Assembly: GCA_028710415.1 (NCBI GenBank)
Contig: JAQTUE010000017.1
Coordinates: 62,001 to 126,000 of the forward strand
Reading direction: 5' to 3'
Source: Paludibacter sp.
GTDB taxonomy: Bacteria > Bacteroidota > Bacteroidia > Bacteroidales > Paludibacteraceae
Length of the DNA stretch: 64,000 bases
Shown here: positions 37,001-46,013 of the stretch, piece after piece
Layout: every line of letters starts with the position of its first letter
Position numbering within the stretch: the first letter of the stretch is position 1
Program-made: the position numbers and the translations under genes
Notes under the pieces: model-generated
What the model was told of the DNA's origin: nothing
The model's database searches: none
Seen by the model: only the letters and a program-made list of their open reading frames with translations

Positions 37001-37317
37001 GGGGATGCCGCAAACTGAATGTAACGGCCTGCATTTTTCACAGTTTCAGCAGGCCATCCTGTCCCGGCAGGATCCTTGAGCCTTTGCATGACCAGAGCCG
37101 GTGTTCCGACTGAAGCTGTAGCACCGGAGCCTAAAATAATACCTGTCAGGCTTTCAGCGACTGCATCAACTTGCCCTGAAGTTGTTGGTATTGATGTGGA
37201 AACACCGGCTGATACCAATGGCCAGGAAGCTACGGCAGGAGTAGCCGCCTGTATAAAGCCGTTCATACCCACCGTTCCCACTAAGAGAACGATAAAATAA
37301 AGTAATTGTTTTTTCAT
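34081..37317 (-). CDS. Large secreted CE8 pectin methylesterase with T9SS sorting domain
   Basis: A 1078-residue exported protein. A signal peptide is followed by two beta-rich modules (about 30-390), two fibronectin-like repeats of the type with GLTAGTTYYACAYAVNSAG (about 395-590), then the CE8 domain (about 597-890). CE8 landmarks are GGDQAVAL, GYQDTYY, GSVDFIFGN with the second catalytic Asp, and YLGRPW with the conserved Arg. The C-terminus is a T9SS type A sorting domain (VYNVQGKLLL, then IPAGIYIVKVSV). It removes methyl esters from homogalacturonan, preparing it for the PL9 lyases and GH28 enzymes at 2-13 kb. It stands alone, 20 kb from that cluster. Confidence 0.9.
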   Translation of the reverse strand: MKKQLLYFIVLLVGTVGMNGFIQAATPAVASWPLVSAGVSTSIPTTSGQVDAVAESLTGIILGSGATASVGTPALVMQRLKDPAGTGWPAETVKNAGRYIQFAASPKAGSILTVDTISVTIGTSGGTSVLKASVYYSTDPTFVTSTQLGSNTLLGNTIYSRFKYSALGIVLNPGQTIYVRVYAWNSSAAAITGKYITLLNMAIGGSTDPVPVSSSIVWPCISNITSSVVTGTMLAGTTALSNLINYGNLSYTPVGGQSIYTGTVWQAETAPAEGRYIQFAASPKSGGVLVVDSVKFKLAAFATTDFKVSVFYSKDPAFTLSTGTQLGPDVAVSNGAFTKTLTPLTSNNTFNSGETMYLRFYPYHLSTSGDQWKLVGLDSISVCGKVTGVTSDPPTISTAAVTGISTTFVSTGGTISSDGGAAVTDRGIVYSSTNTTPTIADTKIQTGSGSGSFSTQLTGLTAGTTYYACAYAVNSAGTSYGTVVTFNTMAALTTPVLTTTAISSILAKTASGGGAVTDWGGSSVTVRGICWSRVNAIPTIADSICTNGSGIGAYTGSLSQLVPSTTYYVSAYATNSTGTGYGPVVTFTTQAVAADVVKTVGKDGCSDYSSIQAAFTAVPDNYTGRWIIYVKNGTYYEKCLLAATKPNVALIGQNVDSCIVTFDDYAGKPSGGGTFGTNNSYSVAIDASDFYAQNITFRNTIKNTGTNTYSSGGDQAVALRTKGDRQQYYNCKLLGYQDTYYTNSNGRIYMKKCYIAGSVDFIFGNGVMVLDSCTTYVNREGGVNCAPNTDAASAFGYVFLNCTLTSLPAGTVGFDNKAMVSFYLGRPWQNNPKVAYIKCVEPATLNTAGWTSMSTGLSPVFAEYQCTGPGSATTGRATNVDFPGIQLSDAQALNYTISNIFSKNTNTAFSYNWLPSPVLVSDVFVPVTVTTPVNGKLSVVNCSTNVISGDIVPVGASLTVTATPDSGYQLESSGLTANNISIISGANYIPNAATAFVATFSIGTGLNNGSEGLHRIYCANNLIHLGETADNAKVYNVQGKLLLIGNNTSILDVSGIPAGIYIVKVSVKGQTSLSKVTK

Positions 37318-37503
37318 GAGAATTAGTTTTTAAAGTTGATTTTCAATAAGAATTATCGTTTTAGTATATGAAAAAATCTGATTACGAAAAACTGAAAAGA
37401 TTAGAACGCGGAATTAATATGTGCAAAAATAAAGAAGTTAATAAGAACCCGTGTGCATTAATTATCTGAAATGGTGGATAATTTAACGCACGCTATCTGA
37501 AAC

Positions 37504-37546
37504 AAAAAAAAGTATCATCTCCGTAAAGGAAATGATACTTTTTGTA
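37504..37546 (-). terminator. Rho-independent terminator after the DUF4831 gene
   Basis: AAAGTATCAT and ATGATACTTT form the stem around a ~13-base loop. On the minus strand a run of TTTTTTTG follows. It lies 23 bp past the stop codon. Confidence 0.8.
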
Positions 37547-37568
37547 TGTACTGCTATGAATTTACGTT

Positions 37569-38609
37569 CTATTCAATTTTTAATAACCGTCCTGTTTGCG
37601 GATCCAGCTGTACTTTAATATGGGCTTGTTTGAACAGGCTTTCGGCCAGCGGAACGGTTACACCAAACTGAGGCATAAAGAACTGTCCGGAGTATACGGT
37701 ATTCACGCCATCACCAATGACAACCTGGGTGGAGGCAGGCAGAATATAATAAATCCCTGCCTTTTCATATTTTGATTTTGAATCGTTGGCCTTCCTGTTC
37801 TGGTCAGCGGGCTTGACAGTGATATAATAGGGTGTACCACTTAAATCATCAGAGTTAACAAGACCTTTCAGGGCAGACAAACGGAACAGCACATCATTGG
37901 CAACAGCAGCAGAAGGAGTCAGGTACAGGGTTTGAACCTGAGATTCTTTGACCGTCTTGCCTACAAAGAGTTCGGTTAATTCTCGTTCCATTTTATTAAG
38001 TCCATCGAGCATGGATTTAAATGAATCGCCATCGGCAGGCAGTTTATCCTGGTCGGCAGTAAGCAGGCTGACACGGCTTTCGCGTATGCGGTAGATTTGT
38101 TTGGCAGCACCTTCGGCCAGTTTCGCCTCCGAGCCGGCCATCATGTATTCTTCGCCAAGCGGCAACAGGGCATCAGGCTGGGAATTATCCTTTAACGGCA
38201 CAAAAGTAGCTTTAGGAGTTATCACTTCGGCGTCCAACGGGACATTCACACCGCAGAGTATGCCATCAGAGTTTAAGGTCAAATGGCTTGTGTGCAGGTT
38301 GCCCGAAGGCACGAAAGCAAACGTCCTGGCAGGATCAGGCACAGCATGTGTCAAAATCTGAATGCTCTTCAGCCTGTACGATGTTTTCTCCTCGGTAATT
38401 ACTTTTTTAGTGGCCAGGTATCGCTCGGAATAGCGGTAAAACATACCCGGGGTTTGTATCGTTTTCTCAGTCTCCACGACTATGCAAAGCTCCGTTTTGG
38501 GCAACGCATAGATCAGGTTCGATTCCCCTTCATTAAATGCAGGAAGCACTTGTGACATGACCCGTAAGGTCAGTACAAACAGGATGGTTAATAGGAATAA
38601 CTTTTTCAT
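37569..38609 (-). CDS. DUF4831 family protein
   Basis: A 346-residue protein with a signal peptide (MKKLFLLTILFVLTLRVMSQ), so periplasmic or surface-exposed. The opening of the mature part (NLIYALPKTELCIVVETEK) and the overall length fit DUF4831, a family of unknown function found in Bacteroidales. It sits 41 bp downstream of topA on the same strand and has its own terminator, so it may be transcribed with topA. No catalytic motif is apparent. Confidence 0.75.
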   Translation of the reverse strand: MKKLFLLTILFVLTLRVMSQVLPAFNEGESNLIYALPKTELCIVVETEKTIQTPGMFYRYSERYLATKKVITEEKTSYRLKSIQILTHAVPDPARTFAFVPSGNLHTSHLTLNSDGILCGVNVPLDAEVITPKATFVPLKDNSQPDALLPLGEEYMMAGSEAKLAEGAAKQIYRIRESRVSLLTADQDKLPADGDSFKSMLDGLNKMERELTELFVGKTVKESQVQTLYLTPSAAVANDVLFRLSALKGLVNSDDLSGTPYYITVKPADQNRKANDSKSKYEKAGIYYILPASTQVVIGDGVNTVYSGQFFMPQFGVTVPLAESLFKQAHIKVQLDPQTGRLLKIE

Positions 38610-38650
38610 TTTATTTATTTCATGAAATGATTAAATAATAAATGACAGGA

Positions 38651-41056
38651 TTATTTTTTCGCTTTAGCAGGGGCTTTCGCTTTTGCCTTCGGTTTAGCAG
38701 CAGCTTTCTTTTCCGGTTTGGCAGCGGCGGCCTTGCGACCGAACGGTTTCTTTTTATTGGCAGCCTCGGGTTGTGCAGCAATCAGTTCCCGGCACTTTTC
38801 AAGTGTCAGTGATGTTGGATCGGTGCCTTTTGGGATTTTATAGTTTATCTTATCGCAGGTAAAATAAGGTCCGAAACGTCCGTTCAGCACCTGGATCTCA
38901 CTGTTTTCACCCAGGGTCTGGATAATACGGTTCTTTTCAACCTCACGCTTGTCTTCAATGATCTCGATAGAACGTTCGGTAGTTATCTCCATGGGGTCAT
39001 CAGTCTTTGGAAGCGAGTAGAAAGCGCCATCATGACGGATATACGGTCCGAAACGGCCAATAGCTACCGTCATCTCCTTTTCTTCGAACAAACCCACTGT
39101 ACGGGGCAATTTGAATAATTCAAGGGCATCCTCCAGTGAAATGCTTTCAATGGACTGGTCGCGACGTAAAGAGGCAAAAACAGGCTTTTCTTCTTCTTCA
39201 ACAGTGCCTATTTGAGCCAGGGGACCGTACTTACCGATTTTCACCGATAACTGGCGGCCGCTTTTAGGATCAACACCCAGAATACGCTCGCCAACCTGAC
39301 GTTCGGAATTCTTCATGGTATCCTCCACAATCGGGTGGAATTTCTTGTAGAACTTATCGATGGCAACCCTCCACTTGATATCCCCGTCGGCAATGCTGTC
39401 AAATTCCTTTTCAACATCAGCCGTAAAGTTATAATTGAGGATTTCAGGGAAGTATTCAGTTAAGAAATCAGTCACCACAGTGCCTATGTCTGTCGGGAAG
39501 AGTTTTGACTTCTCTGCCCCGGTATTTTCAGCTTTTATCAGGTCGGTGATCTTACCGGCCTTTAATTTCAGGACATTAATATCGCGCTTTTCAGGTTCAC
39601 GGTCGCCTTTCTCTACGTACAAGCGGTTCTGGATGGTCGAAATGGTCGGGGCATAGGTAGAAGGACGTCCAATGCCCAGTTCTTCGAGTTTGCGTACCAG
39701 GCTGGCTTCAGCATAACGCGGAGGCTTTTGGGAAAAGCGTTCCTGGGCTACAATTTCTACAGGTGAAAGTTTCTCACCGTTTTTCATTTGCGGTAACAAT
39801 GATTCGTCTACCGTATCGGTATCGTCATCGGTGGATTCCATGTATACTTTCAGGAAACCATCGAACACGATCACTTCGCCTGAAGCCACAAACTGATGCT
39901 TGCTTCCGGACACCTGGATATAGATAGAGGTTTTTTCCAGTTCAGCATCCGACATCTGGGAAGCAATAGTGCGTTTCCAGATCAATTCATATAATTTCTT
40001 TTCCTGGGAGGTACCTTCCACCGTATGGGCGTTCATGTAACTCGGACGGATAGCCTCATGGGCTTCCTGTGCCCCTTTGCTTTTGGTATTGAACTTGCGG
40101 GTATGAACATATTTCTGTCCTGCCATGCTGATAATCTCAGCCTTGGAAGTACCCAATGCCAGGTCGGACAGGTTTACCGAGTCGGTACGCATGTAGGTGA
40201 TCTTACCAGCTTCGTACAACCGTTGGGCTACCTGCATGGTTTGAGCCACTGAATAACCCAGTTTGCGGGCTGCTTCCTGTTGAAGGGTTGACGTGGTAAA
40301 TGGCGGTGCAGGCGATTTCTTAGCCGGCTTGGTGATGATATTGTCAATGCTGAATTGTGCATTCTTGCAAAGTTCAAGAAAAGCCAGTGCTTCAGCCTTG
40401 GTATTAAAACGTTGTTGAAGTTCAGACTTCAGCTCTACGGGTTTTCCGTTACTGTCGACCGATGTAAATACAGCGCTGACACGATAAGCTGCTTCGGCTA
40501 CAAACTGGTTGATTTCACGTTCACGCTCCACGATAAGACGAACTGCTACGGATTGCACACGTCCTGCCGACAAGGAAGGGCGAACTTTCCGCCACAATAT
40601 GGGGGATAATTCAAAACCCACAATACGATCCAGTACGCGGCGTGCCTGCTGGGCATCTACCAAGTTGATATCAATATCGCGGGGGGTGTCAATGGCATGG
40701 AGTATGGCGTCCTTGGTAATTTCGTGGAATACAATGCGACGCGTATTATCTTTTTTGAGTTTCAGTTCCTCGAACAGGTGCCAGGCAATAGCTTCCCCCT
40801 CCCGGTCCTCATCGGAAGCGAGCCATACCGTTTCGGCTTCCTTACTGGCTTTCTTTAAATCAGCGACCAGCTTTTTCTTATCGGAAGATACTACATATTG
40901 TGGTTCATAATTATTTTCGAAGTCAATACCTAATCCCTTTTCAGCTAAATCACGGATATGGCCAAAGCTTGACATGACATGATAATCGTTCCCCAGGAAT
41001 TTTTCTATGGTTTTAGCTTTCGCCGGAGATTCTACAATAACAAGGTTTTTAGACAT
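38651..41056 (-). CDS. topA: DNA topoisomerase I
   Basis: An 801-residue type IA topoisomerase that relaxes negative supercoils. The N-terminal TOPRIM domain shows KNLVIVESPAKAKTIEKFLG and SDEDREGEAIAWHL. The catalytic tyrosine lies in ITYMRTDSVNLS. In place of zinc fingers the C-terminus carries repeated domains of the type IGRFGPYI (three copies: IGKYGPLA, IGRFGPYI, NGRFGPYF), followed by a lysine/alanine-rich tail (KPKAKAKAPAKAKK) that probably binds DNA non-specifically. The start is clear, since no in-frame ATG precedes it. The DUF4831 gene follows closely. Confidence 0.96.
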   Translation of the reverse strand: MSKNLVIVESPAKAKTIEKFLGNDYHVMSSFGHIRDLAEKGLGIDFENNYEPQYVVSSDKKKLVADLKKASKEAETVWLASDEDREGEAIAWHLFEELKLKKDNTRRIVFHEITKDAILHAIDTPRDIDINLVDAQQARRVLDRIVGFELSPILWRKVRPSLSAGRVQSVAVRLIVEREREINQFVAEAAYRVSAVFTSVDSNGKPVELKSELQQRFNTKAEALAFLELCKNAQFSIDNIITKPAKKSPAPPFTTSTLQQEAARKLGYSVAQTMQVAQRLYEAGKITYMRTDSVNLSDLALGTSKAEIISMAGQKYVHTRKFNTKSKGAQEAHEAIRPSYMNAHTVEGTSQEKKLYELIWKRTIASQMSDAELEKTSIYIQVSGSKHQFVASGEVIVFDGFLKVYMESTDDDTDTVDESLLPQMKNGEKLSPVEIVAQERFSQKPPRYAEASLVRKLEELGIGRPSTYAPTISTIQNRLYVEKGDREPEKRDINVLKLKAGKITDLIKAENTGAEKSKLFPTDIGTVVTDFLTEYFPEILNYNFTADVEKEFDSIADGDIKWRVAIDKFYKKFHPIVEDTMKNSERQVGERILGVDPKSGRQLSVKIGKYGPLAQIGTVEEEEKPVFASLRRDQSIESISLEDALELFKLPRTVGLFEEKEMTVAIGRFGPYIRHDGAFYSLPKTDDPMEITTERSIEIIEDKREVEKNRIIQTLGENSEIQVLNGRFGPYFTCDKINYKIPKGTDPTSLTLEKCRELIAAQPEAANKKKPFGRKAAAAKPEKKAAAKPKAKAKAPAKAKK

Positions 41057-41439
41057 AATTCGATAAGTTAGGTATTGGTTGGTTCAAATCGGGTGCAAAA
41101 TAACAAAAACAAGTTGGTACGAGCCAAATTTTCAGGCCATTATTTTTGTTTTTTATTGTATTTGGTCGAAAAATGGGCTGTAAAATCAGTTATTGAGGTT
41201 TATTTATAACGTTAAAGTAAAGAAAACTGCTTAAATTAAATCTAAAAATCATCCGTACGAAATCAACTTTACAGGGGACAACATGAAACTTTTATCGCTT
41301 ATTTGGCCAAAAATAATCAATTATCCAATGCCGGGATTCTGTAGTTAAACAAGAATACCGCGATGAATGTTAGGAAAGCAACTTTTATTTTGTTTGTTTC
41401 AGGGCAGGAATAATAAATGCAATTGACATTGGGAATGCC
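41057..41439. other. Intergenic region upstream of topA
   Basis: No gene is seen. Close to topA, on the minus strand, TTATTTTGC follows a TTTG by about 22 bases. This is a near-match to the Bacteroidota promoter and may serve topA. Confidence 0.45.
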
Positions 41440-41490
41440 TAAAAAACAGAGAAGCTCCTGCAAATCAACTGACTTGCATGGAGCTTTTTA
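41440..41490 (-). terminator. Rho-independent terminator after hemL
   Basis: AAGCTCC-TGCAA and TTGCA-TGGAGCTT form a stem with one mismatch. On the minus strand TTCTCTGTTTTTT follows. It is the first structure after the hemL stop. Confidence 0.72.
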
Positions 41491-41508
41491 GATAAAGCAC
41501 TGATTTAT

Positions 41509-42786
41509 TTAAATCTCTGCCAATACCTTTTTTATGGTTTGGAGTGTTTTTTCCAACTGCTCGGGCGTATGTGCCTCCGAAATGAAATTACTTTCATACG
41601 CTGATGGGGAAATATAGACATTCTCGTTCAGCAAGGCCCTGAAGAACCTGGCGAAGCGTTCTGTATCACTATTTTTTACATCTTCAAAATTACGTATCTC
41701 ATGATCGGAGAAAAACAGGGTAAACATAGAACCGATATGATTCAGCACAATGCCTTTTCCTTTGATGATTTCTTTCAAACCATCAATAAACAGGGTGCTC
41801 TTTGCTTCGAGGTCAGCATAGAAACCAGGCTGCTGCAACAACTGCACTGTTTGTATGCCTGAAGCCATGGCTATGGGATTGCCTGACAGGGTGCCTGCCT
41901 GGTAAACCGGCCCATCAGGAGCAAGTACTGCCATGATATCATTCCTGCCACCAAAAGCCGCAGCAGGGAAACCTCCCCCAATAATCTTACCAAAAGTTGA
42001 TAAGTCTGGTGTAATGCCAAAGCGTTCCTGGGCACCGCCTAATGAAAGCCTGAAACCGGTGATCACCTCATCGAAAATCAGCAATGCACCGTATTTTTTG
42101 GTTATGGTACGCAATTCAGTCAGGAAGCTCAACTCCGGGATGATCACCCCCATATTGGCTGCAACCGGTTCAATAATGATAGCTGCAATATCATCACCGT
42201 GTTTCTCGAAAACAGCTTTCACCGATTCAAGGTCATTAAAAGGAAGGCTCAGGGTATATTTTGTAAAGTCTTCGGGAATGCCACTGGACGAACTTGCATT
42301 GAGTTGGGCCACTCCCGATCCTGCCGACACCAGCAAATGGTCGGCATGGCCGTGGTAGCAACCATCAAACTTAACGATGATGTTTCGTTTTGTAAATCCC
42401 CTTGCAACCCTGATGGCGCTCATTACAGCTTCCGTTCCGGAGCTTACAAAGCGTACTTTCTCCAGCGAAGGAACCGATTCAACCAACAGTTTTGCGAGTT
42501 GTGTTTCCTGCAGGGTTGGTATACCATAGCTGGTACCCAGGTCAACGGCATGCTTCACAGCCTCATTTACCTTCTTATGATTGTGTCCCAGGATAAAGAC
42601 GCCCCAGGAAAGGCAGAAATCTATGAATTCATTTCCATCCACATCCGTCAGGGTTACCCCGTTTGCCCTGGATATAAAAAGAGGAGCTGCCCCCACACTT
42701 TTCAATGCACGCACCGGACTGTTTACACCTCCCGGAATATATTTAACTGCCTCTTTATAGGCCTTTTCTGACAAACTCCTTTGCAT
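41509..42786 (-). CDS. hemL: Glutamate-1-semialdehyde 2,1-aminomutase
   Basis: A 425-residue class III aminotransferase that converts glutamate-1-semialdehyde to 5-aminolevulinate, the first committed tetrapyrrole precursor. Family marks are GGVNSPVRA near the start, SSGTEAVMSAIRVARGFT, FDEVITGFR and the PLP-binding lysine in STFGKIIGGGFP. It overlaps the end of hemB by 32 bp and ends in a terminator. The unit is therefore hemCD fusion-hemB-hemL, with hemL last. Confidence 0.95.
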   Translation of the reverse strand: MQRSLSEKAYKEAVKYIPGGVNSPVRALKSVGAAPLFISRANGVTLTDVDGNEFIDFCLSWGVFILGHNHKKVNEAVKHAVDLGTSYGIPTLQETQLAKLLVESVPSLEKVRFVSSGTEAVMSAIRVARGFTKRNIIVKFDGCYHGHADHLLVSAGSGVAQLNASSSSGIPEDFTKYTLSLPFNDLESVKAVFEKHGDDIAAIIIEPVAANMGVIIPELSFLTELRTITKKYGALLIFDEVITGFRLSLGGAQERFGITPDLSTFGKIIGGGFPAAAFGGRNDIMAVLAPDGPVYQAGTLSGNPIAMASGIQTVQLLQQPGFYADLEAKSTLFIDGLKEIIKGKGIVLNHIGSMFTLFFSDHEIRNFEDVKNSDTERFARFFRALLNENVYISPSAYESNFISEAHTPEQLEKTLQTIKKVLAEI

Positions 42787-43765
42787 AGTAGGTAATTATA
42801 TAGTTTGCTCCGGCACGTTTAATGGCCGTAAGTGATTCGAGAAATCCAAGTTCTTCATTCAAGTACCCTGCTGCTGCAGCTGCCTTCAGCATGGCAAATT
42901 CACCCGATACCTGATAGGCCGCCAAGGGTATGGCCGGGTATGCCACACTGGCACGTTGTATAATATCCAGGTAAGTCTGGGCGGGCTTCACCATGATCCA
43001 GTCAGCCCCTTCTTCTACGTCAGCAGCTATTTCTTCCAGCCCCTGATTCTTGGTACGGTAATCCATTTGATAGGTCTTTCGGTCACCAAACGAAGGAGCT
43101 GAACCTGCTGCATCCCTGAAAGGACCGTAGAACGAAGAAGAGTATTTGGCAGAATAAGCCAGTACTTTTGCAGTCTGGTTGTTTTCTTTCAACAGTTCCT
43201 TGATGGCCTTCACCTGTCCGTCCATCATGGCGGAAGGAGCAACATAATCGGCTCCTGCCTGCGCATGCACCAGTGCCATTTGTGCCAAAAGCGGCAAGGT
43301 AGTGTCGTTATCCACTGTCTCGCCCTGAAGCAATCCACAATGACCGTGGGAAGTATATTCACACAGACAAACATCCGTAAAGATAACAATATTGGGGTAA
43401 TGTTGTTTGATAAGCCTGATAGTTCTGCAAACCAGTGAATCGGGATCATACCCGGCACTGCCAACTTCATCTTTCAGATCATTTTCAATGACTCCAAAGA
43501 GGAGTATTTTATCAATTCCCAACTTTACAGTCTCTTCCAGGTCTTTTACCAGCTCATCAGGTGAAAACCTTGAAATTCCTTTCAGGGAATGAATGGGTTG
43601 AACTTCATCAAAGCCATCCACAATAAAATAGGGATAAATAAAATCTTTCACCGATACCCGCACGTCTGCATACCTATCGCGTGTAGCTGCATCCAGCCTG
43701 TACGGCCTGAAACGAGAGAATTGTCCCTCTGCCTCAATTGAGGCGTTTTTGTTACTGTTGTTCAT
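42755..43765 (-). CDS. hemB: Porphobilinogen synthase (delta-aminolevulinate dehydratase)
   Basis: A 336-residue cytoplasmic enzyme joining two 5-aminolevulinate molecules into porphobilinogen. The active-site lysines lie in YSAKYSSSFYGPFRDA and MVKPAQTYLDI. The CEYTSHGHCG segment has the His/Cys pattern of the metal-site region. Length is normal. It overlaps hemL downstream by 32 bp, indicating translational coupling. An 88-bp gap with a CCCCTTTAGGGG repeat separates it from the HemC-CobA-HemD fusion gene upstream. Confidence 0.95.
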   Translation of the reverse strand: MNNSNKNASIEAEGQFSRFRPYRLDAATRDRYADVRVSVKDFIYPYFIVDGFDEVQPIHSLKGISRFSPDELVKDLEETVKLGIDKILLFGVIENDLKDEVGSAGYDPDSLVCRTIRLIKQHYPNIVIFTDVCLCEYTSHGHCGLLQGETVDNDTTLPLLAQMALVHAQAGADYVAPSAMMDGQVKAIKELLKENNQTAKVLAYSAKYSSSFYGPFRDAAGSAPSFGDRKTYQMDYRTKNQGLEEIAADVEEGADWIMVKPAQTYLDIIQRASVAYPAIPLAAYQVSGEFAMLKAAAAAGYLNEELGFLESLTAIKRAGANYIITYYAKEFVRKGL

Positions 43766-43827
43766 TATAAATGATTTATATTTTGATGATTAATCTAAAA
43801 TGTGTACATATTCAGTCGCCGATCTTA

Positions 43828-43850
43828 CCCCCCTTTAGGGGTTGGGGGTC
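43828..43850. repeat. CCCCTTTAGGGG-type palindromic repeat
   Basis: CCCCCCTTTAGGGG followed by TTGGGGGTC. The same core occurs twice at 55793-55840 between cysN and cysD. It lies inside an apparent operon, so it is transcribed as a short hairpin. Confidence 0.7.
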
Positions 43851-43853
43851 GTC

Positions 43854-45839
43854 TTATTTTCTTAGTTCATTAAATCTCTTCTCTGTTTCTTTTCCCCTGA
43901 AAATATATTCTTTCCCTTCCGGGAAATGACCGTACAACCGTATAAAATTAGTAACGCAGGAAGGTGATGAGAACACAATGACCTGTACTTTCGATACATC
44001 CAGGGGCTTCAGGTTTTCCGGATACGTATTCCGGTAAACAGGCAAGGTGGTTACCTCCCACCCTAGTTTGGTTAATCCATCCGGAAGTACCGGCAATCCT
44101 AAATCAGATCGTGGGATCAGTACTTTTGCAGGAGCAATACTACCTGACTGGATATCTTTTAATAATCCTTCCGAAGATTCAATAACAGAGGCTTGCAGGT
44201 CGGGGATGATTCCGGCTTCCTTTAATGCCTGTGAAGTTACCTTTCCTACGGATGCTATTTTAATGCCTGTTAATGACCGGCTGTCTTTTCCCTTTTTATA
44301 GATTGCTTCGAAGAAGTAATTGACAGTATACCGGCTGGTAAAAAAGATCCAATCGTATTGTTGCAGGTTGTCAAGGGCTATATCCAGCTCCGGGTTTGGA
44401 TCAATTCTGTCAATTTGTATTAGCGGTTGGTGAATAACTTTCCCCACCTGTTCATACTGTTCTTTCTGTGTCCCGGTAACTAATATAACAGGTTTTGCAA
44501 CGGCTTGTTCGGAGTTATTCTTTAAGGCAACCACGTCCCCGATAACAATGATGACCGGTGTTGGATAAACAGTATCGCCCGCAGCCAGCTCTTCAAGTGT
44601 TGAGAAAAACTCCTGCTGGTCAGGCATGGAGACATTGTAAGTCAACAATACCGGAGTCTTTGGATTCTTACCCTGAGCAATTGCTTTTTGTGAAATCAAC
44701 TTTATATTCGCTCCGGACATGTAATACACCAGGGTATCGGTATCCGGTATTTTGACATCTTCTGAATGTCCCGATATAAAAGCTACCGATGAGGCTATTC
44801 CCCGATGGGTCAGGGGTACTTTGGTAAGGGAAGATACAGCTATTCCTGAAGATACCCCGGGAATAACCGCCACCTGTACAAAGTTCTTTTGAAGGTATTC
44901 TATCTCTTCACCACCATGTGCAAATACCATGGGATCACCTCCTTTTAGCCTGACAACCTGTTTCCCGGCTTTCGCTGCATCCAGCAACAAGCGGTTGATA
45001 TCGTCCTGTTCGAAGCTGTGGAGGTTCTTACGTTTCCCTACATACACTTTCTCAGCATTGTATTTTTCTAAATAATCTTTATCCAGCAGATCATCATGAA
45101 AAATAATGTCTGCTTTACTGAGGGCTTTATCCCCGCCAATAGTCAATAAGTCTGGATTCCCCGGGCCAAAGCCTACCAGGGTTACCGTGCCATAGTGAGT
45201 TCGACTATCTTTGTCTTTAAAAAGCAATTTTAAATCTTGCCTGCCAGTCCGGGATACTATCGCCAGGTTTCCCTGCAAAGGGTGTGTTTCAAAGGGTAAT
45301 TCTTCTGCTACCCTATCCGTCAAACCCAGTCGTTGCAACGCACAGGAAGCAACAATCAGGGCATCAATCTTACCTTCATCAACCAGTTCTATCCGTTCCT
45401 CAATGGTACCCCGTATGCTTACGACTTGTACATCTGGACGTATTGCCAGTAATTCCTTCCTTCGGGCTGGTGAACTGGTTCCAACCTTCGCACCAATTGG
45501 TAATTCTTTCAAGGTAGAGTCATTCCGGCTAACTAATGAATCAGTCTGGTCATCAGCGGCAAATAAAGCAATCACTTCCAGTCCCGGCGCAAGAGGGTAT
45601 GGCAGATCCTTAGCAGAATGAATGGCAATATCAGCCGTTCCATTCAGGATAGCCTGATCAAGTTCACGTGTAAACAAATCTACGGGTGGATTTTCCAGTA
45701 ACGAAATTTCCTTATGCTTGTCACCATACGATTCAAGCACGATCAATTCGTACTTCAATGCAGGATAAAAGTCAAAAACCTCCTGCACCTGCACTAATGC
45801 AAGTGGACTTTTACGGCTGATCACTTTTAAATTACTCAT
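43854..45839 (-). CDS. Fused HemC (domain 3 missing)-CobA-HemD protein
   Basis: A 661-residue trifunctional protein. Residues 1-~214 are hydroxymethylbilane synthase domains 1 and 2, with the catalytic Asp78 in IHSAKDLP and VGTSSPARR. The part ends at QGNLAIVSRTGRQDLKLLF, where domain 3 with the cofactor-binding cysteine should begin. The only cysteine in this part is Cys166, elsewhere in the fold. Residues ~217-450 are a complete uroporphyrinogen-III C-methyltransferase (VTLVGFGPGNPDLLT, RLKGGDPMVFAHGGEE). Residues ~455-661 are a uroporphyrinogen-III synthase that looks slightly short at its end. The product would be precorrin-2, which goes on to siroheme for the sulfite reductase nearby. 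hemB and hemL follow on the same strand. Confidence 0.88.
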   Translation of the reverse strand: MSNLKVISRKSPLALVQVQEVFDFYPALKYELIVLESYGDKHKEISLLENPPVDLFTRELDQAILNGTADIAIHSAKDLPYPLAPGLEVIALFAADDQTDSLVSRNDSTLKELPIGAKVGTSSPARRKELLAIRPDVQVVSIRGTIEERIELVDEGKIDALIVASCALQRLGLTDRVAEELPFETHPLQGNLAIVSRTGRQDLKLLFKDKDSRTHYGTVTLVGFGPGNPDLLTIGGDKALSKADIIFHDDLLDKDYLEKYNAEKVYVGKRKNLHSFEQDDINRLLLDAAKAGKQVVRLKGGDPMVFAHGGEEIEYLQKNFVQVAVIPGVSSGIAVSSLTKVPLTHRGIASSVAFISGHSEDVKIPDTDTLVYYMSGANIKLISQKAIAQGKNPKTPVLLTYNVSMPDQQEFFSTLEELAAGDTVYPTPVIIVIGDVVALKNNSEQAVAKPVILVTGTQKEQYEQVGKVIHQPLIQIDRIDPNPELDIALDNLQQYDWIFFTSRYTVNYFFEAIYKKGKDSRSLTGIKIASVGKVTSQALKEAGIIPDLQASVIESSEGLLKDIQSGSIAPAKVLIPRSDLGLPVLPDGLTKLGWEVTTLPVYRNTYPENLKPLDVSKVQVIVFSSPSCVTNFIRLYGHFPEGKEYIFRGKETEKRFNELRK

Positions 45840-46013
45840 TGTATTGTCCTGAAATTTGTATACACTATTGATTCATGTTATCTTCTACTTTCTCAAATGG
45901 AGTATTCGACATCCCGATTTATCGGGACTCTTAAAACCTTTCAAACTATTCAAACCTTTCAAACCTTATTTTTCTTTTTTACTTCCCTAAATACAAATTT
46001 ATGTCACCTCAGA

